32,311 nucleotides of DNA, from contig JAKAMH010000001.1 in the NCBI GenBank assembly GCA_021813005.1, positions 1 through 32,311 of the forward strand, read 5' to 3'. Shown here in pieces: positions 28,241 to 32,311 of this stretch. Each line of letters begins with the position of its first letter. The stretch's first letter is position 1. The position numbers and the translations under genes were made by a program. The DNA is from a bacterium. GTDB taxonomy: Bacteria > Patescibacteriota > Microgenomatia > Levybacterales > UBA12049. The notes under the pieces are model-generated. The model was not told the origin of the DNA. It searched no databases and saw only the letters and a program-made list of their open reading frames with translations.

Positions 28241-29527
28241 ATGATTACAGACGAGCTGATTGATTTTATTCATGAGCAGCGAAAACGCGGTAAGGCAAAA
28301 GCAGAGATTGTCTCACTTCTAAGTAGGGCAGGTTGGCATCAGCTGGACATTGAAGAGGCATTCTCCGAGACAGACAGAAAACGCCGGACCACCCAGACAC
28401 TTCCTCCGGTTGATGTGCTTGTCGGGGAAGCACTGGCACTTTATCAGACTGAGTACAAGAGGCTAAGCGGCATACTCTTTATCGCTTTCCTCATGCGTAT
28501 CGGGTCGTTCGGACTGGCGTTTGCGGGACTTATTTTCATAGGACTTTTTGGGGTGATTGTCAATACGTCTCCCGCCTGGCTTATCGTTGTGCTCCTGCTC
28601 CTCCTCGGCGGACTTTTACTTTTTGTCGGGTCGTGGTCCGATATCGCGCTTCTGACCAGCATCAGTCAAAAAACACGCGTGTGGGAATCTTACCGCAAAA
28701 CCCGCTTACAAATTTTTCCTTTCCTGTGGTTGACTATCCTTAGCTCGCTCGCGACGCTGGGGGGAATGTTTTTACTGATCATTCCGGGAATTATCATCTC
28801 CGTTTGGCTTCTTTTTATCCAGTTTATCTATATCAACGAAGGCAAAAGTGGCGTGGCGGCGCTCTACCAGAGTCGGGAGTATGTCAGAGGGAGATGGGGA
28901 GAGGTAGCGGGCAAGTTCATCGTCATGCCCATCGTTCTCGGGGCGATTTCAATTCTATTTTATGTCGGTATCTCGCTTACCGACTTTTTGGGATCGCACA
29001 AGCTGTTATTTAATGGCCTGTTCAGCATACTGGCGTATCTTTTCTCAACACTCATTGTTCCTGCCTTCGCCGGCGCCTATACTTATACACTCTACAAGCA
29101 CGTTAAACGGCAAAACATACTGCCTCGGGGGACGACAAAAAGAAGTAAATGGCTGCTTGGCGGAAGTCTGGCGGCCGGGTTTGCCATACTATTCCTGATT
29201 GTCGGGATCATTTATGGCGCGATTGTGACGCTTAAGTCCGGTAAGATGCTTACCGAAATTTTGCCGTATCAGACTTCCCGGGAGACGCTGACTCTCGTCC
29301 AGGCAGACCTTGCCACCTATTACAATCGGCACGGCCTCTATCCTGACTATCTCGTGCAAGTGTTGCCGGCTGCCGGCCAGGCGGACAGAAACGCGATCAG
29401 TCAGGGAATGTTTCTCTACACTACCCTGGACGGGGGGCAAAACTACAAACTCTGTTTGCAAAGAGAGCAGAGTGTGTGCCTTGTGTCGCATCAGCCGGTC
29501 AAGACCAAAAGCCGCCAGCTACAATAA
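28241..29527 (+). CDS. Multipass membrane protein with C-terminal pseudopilin-like domain
   Basis: From ATG 28241 (GAGGG 4 bases upstream; the in-frame TTG at 28223 is less likely), 428 residues. The N-terminal 45 residues (ITDELIDFIHEQRKRGKAKAEIVSLLSRAGWHQLDIEEAF) form a small helical module seen in front of membrane proteins. Then come about six membrane segments (approximately 75-105, 110-130, 160-195, 225-245, 255-280) in a DUF975-like arrangement with a long loop ALYQSREYVRGRW, and another segment at about 305-330. The last 90 residues, SRETLTLVQADLATYYNRHGLYPDYLVQVLP...YTTLDGGQNYKLCL, resemble the globular part of type IV pseudopilins (ALxxYYxxxGxYP). The combination is unusual; role unknown. 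Confidence 0.8.
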   Translation: MITDELIDFIHEQRKRGKAKAEIVSLLSRAGWHQLDIEEAFSETDRKRRTTQTLPPVDVLVGEALALYQTEYKRLSGILFIAFLMRIGSFGLAFAGLIFIGLFGVIVNTSPAWLIVVLLLLLGGLLLFVGSWSDIALLTSISQKTRVWESYRKTRLQIFPFLWLTILSSLATLGGMFLLIIPGIIISVWLLFIQFIYINEGKSGVAALYQSREYVRGRWGEVAGKFIVMPIVLGAISILFYVGISLTDFLGSHKLLFNGLFSILAYLFSTLIVPAFAGAYTYTLYKHVKRQNILPRGTTKRSKWLLGGSLAAGFAILFLIVGIIYGAIVTLKSGKMLTEILPYQTSRETLTLVQADLATYYNRHGLYPDYLVQVLPAAGQADRNAISQGMFLYTTLDGGQNYKLCLQREQSVCLVSHQPVKTKSRQLQ

Positions 29528-29529
29528 AA

Positions 29530-29599
29530 TAGTATCTAGTATCTAGTATCTAGTATCTAGTATCTAGTATCTAGTATCTAGTATTTAGTATTTAGTATT
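29530..29599 (+). repeat. TAGTATC/TAGTATT heptad array, 10 copies
   Basis: Seven perfect TAGTATC units then three TAGTATT units, starting 2 bases after the stop of the upstream gene and ending 11 bases before the pgl start. Same unit as 8174-8219 (in a different phase). Stop codons occur in all forward frames. Confidence 0.97.
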
Positions 29600-29610
29600 T
29601 GGGGTCGATA

Positions 29611-30381
29611 ATGGAAAAAGACATTTCAGACATACTCAGATCTCGTCCTACCTTCTTTCATCGCAACCGCGGGGTTGGGGTCTGTATCACAAAAAATAAA
29701 GAAGAGGGTTCACGTCTGGCCTGTGAAATACTTTCTGCGCTTGTTGACCGCCAGACAGTGCTCTATCTTTCGGGCGGAACTACTCCTGATCTGCTCTACA
29801 GCCTGCTTTCATCTGATGAGATGTTCCTGCCGGGGGCCGTTGGGCTGGTTGATGAGCGGTATGGAGAACGCCTGCATGAGAAAAGTAATGAGCTTATGAT
29901 TCGGGATACGGGGCTTCTCAAATACCTGAGTCTTCGGGACGTGCCATTTTATCCCGTTTTGCAAGGCAAAGACATAGCTGAGACGGCGGAGGAATATGAT
30001 GACAGGGTACGGTCACTTACCGCGGTATTTAGGCGCTCCGTGGCTGTACTTGGAATTGGCGCGGACGGACATACGGCCGGGATTCCATCCCGGAATTCAA
30101 AATTCAATCCTCCAGCCGGCGGACAGAATGCAAAATTGGATAAGTATAGATTGGTTACATCCTTTATTGATCCGAGAGGGAAGTTTAAGGAACGAATCTC
30201 AATGACGTTTCTCGGACTTTCCATGCTGGATTTTCTGCTTGTGATGGCATTCGGAGACAGCAAGCAGAAGGTGCTTGAGAAGATGTTTACCGATGGTTCG
30301 CGGGAGGATATACCGGCTCGATTTTTGACGGATCCCGCTGTGGCAAGCAAAACACTTTTCATCACGGACCAAAAGGCGTAG
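29611..30381 (+). CDS. pgl: 6-phosphogluconolactonase
   Basis: Hydrolyses 6-phosphogluconolactone, the product of the adjacent Zwf. Family motifs: VLYLSGGTTPDLLYSLLS (about 47-65), VDERYGER in the active-site loop, and GIGADGHTAGI (about 151-161). ATG 29611 is chosen over a TTG at 29599 that lies at the end of the heptad array; GGGG is 6 bases upstream. After GHTAGI the protein carries an extra SRNSKFNPPAGGQNAKLDKY encoded by a repeat (30092-30139). Length (256 aa) is a little over the family average because of it. Its place before zwf supports the oxidative pentose phosphate pathway. Confidence 0.9.
   Translation: MEKDISDILRSRPTFFHRNRGVGVCITKNKEEGSRLACEILSALVDRQTVLYLSGGTTPDLLYSLLSSDEMFLPGAVGLVDERYGERLHEKSNELMIRDTGLLKYLSLRDVPFYPVLQGKDIAETAEEYDDRVRSLTAVFRRSVAVLGIGADGHTAGIPSRNSKFNPPAGGQNAKLDKYRLVTSFIDPRGKFKERISMTFLGLSMLDFLLVMAFGDSKQKVLEKMFTDGSREDIPARFLTDPAVASKTLFITDQKA
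30092..30139 (+). repeat. Repeat-derived insertion inside pgl
   Basis: Two AATTCAA heptads (30094-30107) lead into CCAGCCGGCGGA (30112-30123), which also occurs at 25191-25202, then GAATGCAAAATTGG. The stretch stays in frame and encodes NSKFNPPAGGQNAKL just after the GADGHT motif. Confidence 0.65.
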
Positions 30382-30391
30382 AATAGAGTGC

Positions 30392-30426
30392 AAAGATGAA
30401 AGATCAAATATCAAAACCTAAATCAA
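30392..30426 (+). repeat. Degenerate heptads between pgl and zwf
   Basis: AAAGATG, AAAGATC, AAATATC, AAAACCT, AAATCAA start 10 bases after the pgl stop. AAAGATCAAA (30399-30408) is complementary to TTTGATCTTT (30460-30469), so the two can pair. The AAAGATC unit is the same as the GATCAAA array inside rseP in another phase. Confidence 0.6.
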
Positions 30427-30522
30427 ATCTTAAAGATATTTTTACGTTTTACGCTTGTCTTTGATCTTTGATTTTTTCAGCCAGAGGCTGATCACCCTTT
30501 GGGTGAGATTTTTGATTTTGCT

Positions 30523-31983
30523 ATGCAGCATAGTCCTTTTGTTATCATCATTTTTGGTGGGACGGGAGATCTGGCCCAGAACAAACTCTTTCCCGCGCTT
30601 TTTTCACTCTACCGGCAGAAACAGTTGGGAGATTCTTTTTACATCGTCGGGTTTGCCCGTCGTCCATTTACAGACGAGGAGTACAGGGATCTCATCAAGA
30701 GGCAACTTAAGGCAGGTGGAAAGTGGGAGGCCTTCGCCAAACATCTTTACTATGAGCAGGGCGTATTTGATGAGGAGGCAGGATACAATTCGCTTATCAC
30801 ACGTCTGAATGGATTTGACAGTGAGGTAGGTGCCTGCATTACACGGCTCTTCTATCTTGCTACGCCGCCTGATCATTATGAGACAATTCTTGGCTTTCTT
30901 AAAAGTACCACTCTTTCGGAGGGCTGTGGGCAAGGGTCCGGCAAGTGGACACGCATGGCGATTGAAAAACCGTTTGGCAAGAACTTAGAGACAGCCAAAT
31001 CGCTCGACCGGACACTAACCGATCTTTTTGATGAGAAACAAATTTACAGGGTTGACCATTACCTGGCCAAGGAAACCGTACAAAATATGCTGGCATTTCG
31101 GTTTGCTAACGGGATTTTTGAGCCTGTCTGGAACTCGGAATACATCGACCACGTTCAGGTGACATTTGCCGAGAAGGAGGGGGTCAGGACGCGGGGGAAA
31201 TTCTTCGATGGGGTGGGGATACTGCGGGACGTGGCCCAAAACCATCTTCTGCAGCTTGTCGCAACGGTTGCCATGGAACAGCCTATGAGCTTTACCAAGG
31301 AGGAAGTCCGTAACGCCCGTGCCAAAGCGATACAATCCATACGTTGCATTGAACCTGAGGAAGTCTATAAGTCAGTGGTGCATGGACAATATCTGGGATA
31401 CACAAAGGAGAACCAGGTGGCGGACGACTCACAGACTGAGACGTTTGTCGCCATGAAGTTTTTTGTCGAGACGCCGAGATTTTCAGAGGTACCGTTTTAT
31501 GTGCGGGCAGGCAAGAAAATGCCCAAAGACGAGGTCGTCATCCATGTGGTATTTAAGCAGACATGTCACATTCTTTTTAAAGAGTTTGGTTGTCCTGAGA
31601 TTGGCAATGTCCTGACGATCAGGATACAGCCCAATGAAGGGATCGGGCTGCGGGTAATTGCGAAGCGGCCCTTCGGCATGGCTCAGGATCTGCAACCGGG
31701 GTCCAAGCTGGCGCTCGGCACGGTGGATATGCACTTTACCTACCAAGATGAATTCGGCGGACGGGGAGCTGATGCTTATGAGCGGCTGCTGCTTGATATC
31801 CTTTCAGGAGACCAAATGCTTTTTAACAGGTCGGACGAGCTGGAAAGCTCATGGGAGTTTGTCACCAAAATCCTACTTGGATTTGACCTGGACCCCAAAG
31901 AGATCACGAAGTATGAGCAAGGGTCCTGGGGACCGGCTGACGCAGCAAAACTTATTGAACAGGACGGGCGGAGGTGGCTCTGA
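30523..31983 (+). CDS. zwf: Glucose-6-phosphate dehydrogenase
   Basis: Oxidises glucose-6-phosphate to 6-phosphogluconolactone with reduction of NADP. Numbered from the chosen ATG: nucleotide-binding FGGTGDLAQNKLFPALF (10-26), AIEKPFGKNLETAKSLD, the active-site motif RVDHYLAKETVQNMLAFRF, and later PFYVRAGKKMPKDE. Length 486 residues is normal. The ATG at 30523 begins 7 residues before the first strand; an in-frame TTG at 30499 would add eight. It follows pgl by 141 bases and is followed after 12 bases by a truncated unknown gene. No 6-phosphogluconate dehydrogenase is visible in the window. Confidence 0.96.
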   Translation: MQHSPFVIIIFGGTGDLAQNKLFPALFSLYRQKQLGDSFYIVGFARRPFTDEEYRDLIKRQLKAGGKWEAFAKHLYYEQGVFDEEAGYNSLITRLNGFDSEVGACITRLFYLATPPDHYETILGFLKSTTLSEGCGQGSGKWTRMAIEKPFGKNLETAKSLDRTLTDLFDEKQIYRVDHYLAKETVQNMLAFRFANGIFEPVWNSEYIDHVQVTFAEKEGVRTRGKFFDGVGILRDVAQNHLLQLVATVAMEQPMSFTKEEVRNARAKAIQSIRCIEPEEVYKSVVHGQYLGYTKENQVADDSQTETFVAMKFFVETPRFSEVPFYVRAGKKMPKDEVVIHVVFKQTCHILFKEFGCPEIGNVLTIRIQPNEGIGLRVIAKRPFGMAQDLQPGSKLALGTVDMHFTYQDEFGGRGADAYERLLLDILSGDQMLFNRSDELESSWEFVTKILLGFDLDPKEITKYEQGSWGPADAAKLIEQDGRRWL

Positions 31984-31995
31984 GGGGCATAAACT

Positions 31996-32311
31996 ATGAG
32001 GAGCAGAGAGCGTGATGATCGTCAAGTATCCCTAAAGAGACGGGAAAGACAACCACTATTACAACTGGAGGAATTACCGGCATTTTCTGAGGTGGCACAG
32101 AAGCTGCAGGAAGATGAAAGTCTACCGTCGGATCCGGTTACCCTAAGGGAACTTGTCGGCCTTCTGGCTGGCAGCATTGGTCTTAGTGAAGCGGAACTGA
32201 GACGGCTTCATCTGGCAGCAGTACAACACCACGTTATTGAGCACGGCGTGGTAATGGTCAGTAGAACGACTTCACGGGTTTCTTACACGCTTGGACAAGC
32301 AATGGCATTCG
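31996..32311 (+). CDS. Unknown gene, truncated by the window end
   Basis: An open frame of 105 codons runs to the edge. It starts MRSRERDDRQVSLKRRER, with GAGGGG (31982-31987, overlapping the zwf stop) 8 bases upstream. The N-terminus is very basic; from about residue 45 it is helical (DPVTLRELVGLLAGSIGLSEAELRRLHLAAVQHHV) and the last part, VVMVSRTTSRVSYTLGQAMAF, looks like the start of a beta/alpha unit. I recognise no family. Tight spacing suggests it is co-transcribed with zwf. Confidence 0.6.
   Translation, partial: MRSRERDDRQVSLKRRERQPLLQLEELPAFSEVAQKLQEDESLPSDPVTLRELVGLLAGSIGLSEAELRRLHLAAVQHHVIEHGVVMVSRTTSRVSYTLGQAMAF

Noticed and set aside
8174..29599. CTAGT in the heptads as binding sites for the TrpR-like regulator (E. 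coli TrpR sites contain CTAGT)
   Set aside because: The arrays lie after genes, not at promoters, and YerC-type proteins are not known to share the TrpR site; the 28-base palindrome is a better candidate.
30460..30480. Intrinsic terminator between pgl and zwf (TTTGATCTTTGATTTTTT)
   Set aside because: The pairing partner is about 50 bases upstream with a long loop and the stem is AT-rich; it is better explained by heptad repeats in opposite orientation.

Overview
The window looks like a chromosomal piece of a Patescibacteria / Candidate Phyla Radiation bacterium, most likely a Microgenomates-type lineage; this is an inference from gene content and style, not from a marker search. Points in favour: a short single-core EF-Ts, a compact rpsB-tsf-frr-rseP block from which the usual pyrH, uppS and cdsA are absent, many small membrane-anchored surface proteins of unknown family, a thymidylate/dNTP cluster, short coiled-coil proteins of a kind common in that group, dispersed GTCATTCTGA-type repeats, and palindromes of the TGCCTGCCGGCAGGCA and CCAGCCGGCGGA kind. 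No rRNA or tRNA gene, CRISPR array, transposase or phage gene was seen.

Layout. (1) 37-5432, minus strand: four tightly packed genes for envelope or secreted proteins, ending in a 1013-residue Cys-rich, PKD-containing secreted protein. (2) 5644-12080, plus strand: a deoxynucleotide and folate run: dCTP deaminase, two adjacent thymidylate-kinase-like genes, a second Dcd/dUTPase-fold protein lacking key residues, a coiled-coil protein, ThyA, Nudix, HIT, a YerC/TrpR-like regulator flanked by copies of one palindrome, a deoxyribosyltransferase-like protein and DHFR. (3) 12084-13984, minus strand: a deoxynucleoside kinase translationally coupled to an HD-domain hydrolase. (4) 14167-17839: MidA/NDUFAF7-like methyltransferase, cytidylate-kinase-like P-loop protein (minus), and serine hydroxymethyltransferase. 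(5) 17907-22990: a small unknown protein, a membrane-anchored VWA protein, and a duplicated tail-to-tail module (PsbP-like membrane protein facing a KPVIYLYP-family protein). (6) 22991-24251: 1.26 kb without a convincing gene, holding a perfect 32-bp palindrome, a strongly structured candidate RNA, a terminator-like hairpin and the rpsB promoter and leader. (7) 24252-27985: rpsB, tsf, frr, a four-helix-bundle gene with no canonical start codon, and the RseP-type protease. (8) 28241-32311: a multipass membrane protein ending in a pseudopilin-like domain, then 6-phosphogluconolactonase, glucose-6-phosphate dehydrogenase and a truncated unknown gene.

How the genes work together. Dcd (dCTP to dUTP), a possible dUTPase-fold partner, ThyA (dUMP to dTMP), Tmk-like kinases (dTMP to dTDP), DHFR and GlyA (regenerating and charging tetrahydrofolate) make a near-complete thymidylate loop. 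The deoxynucleoside kinase, deoxyribosyltransferase-like protein, HD hydrolase, Nudix and HIT proteins fit salvage and pool cleaning. Zwf and Pgl supply NADPH, which DHFR uses.

Most unusual signals: (a) tandem arrays of 7-bp units, with different unit sequences, lying directly after stop codons and in two cases inside reading frames; (b) a recurring layout in which the -10 box ends 6 to 12 bases before the start codon, predicting leaderless or nearly leaderless mRNAs; (c) a duplicated surface module whose members share an N-terminal anchor motif with the neighbouring VWA protein; (d) the structured non-coding region upstream of rpsB; (e) a four-helix-bundle cassette between inverted heptad arrays that seems to start at AUA.
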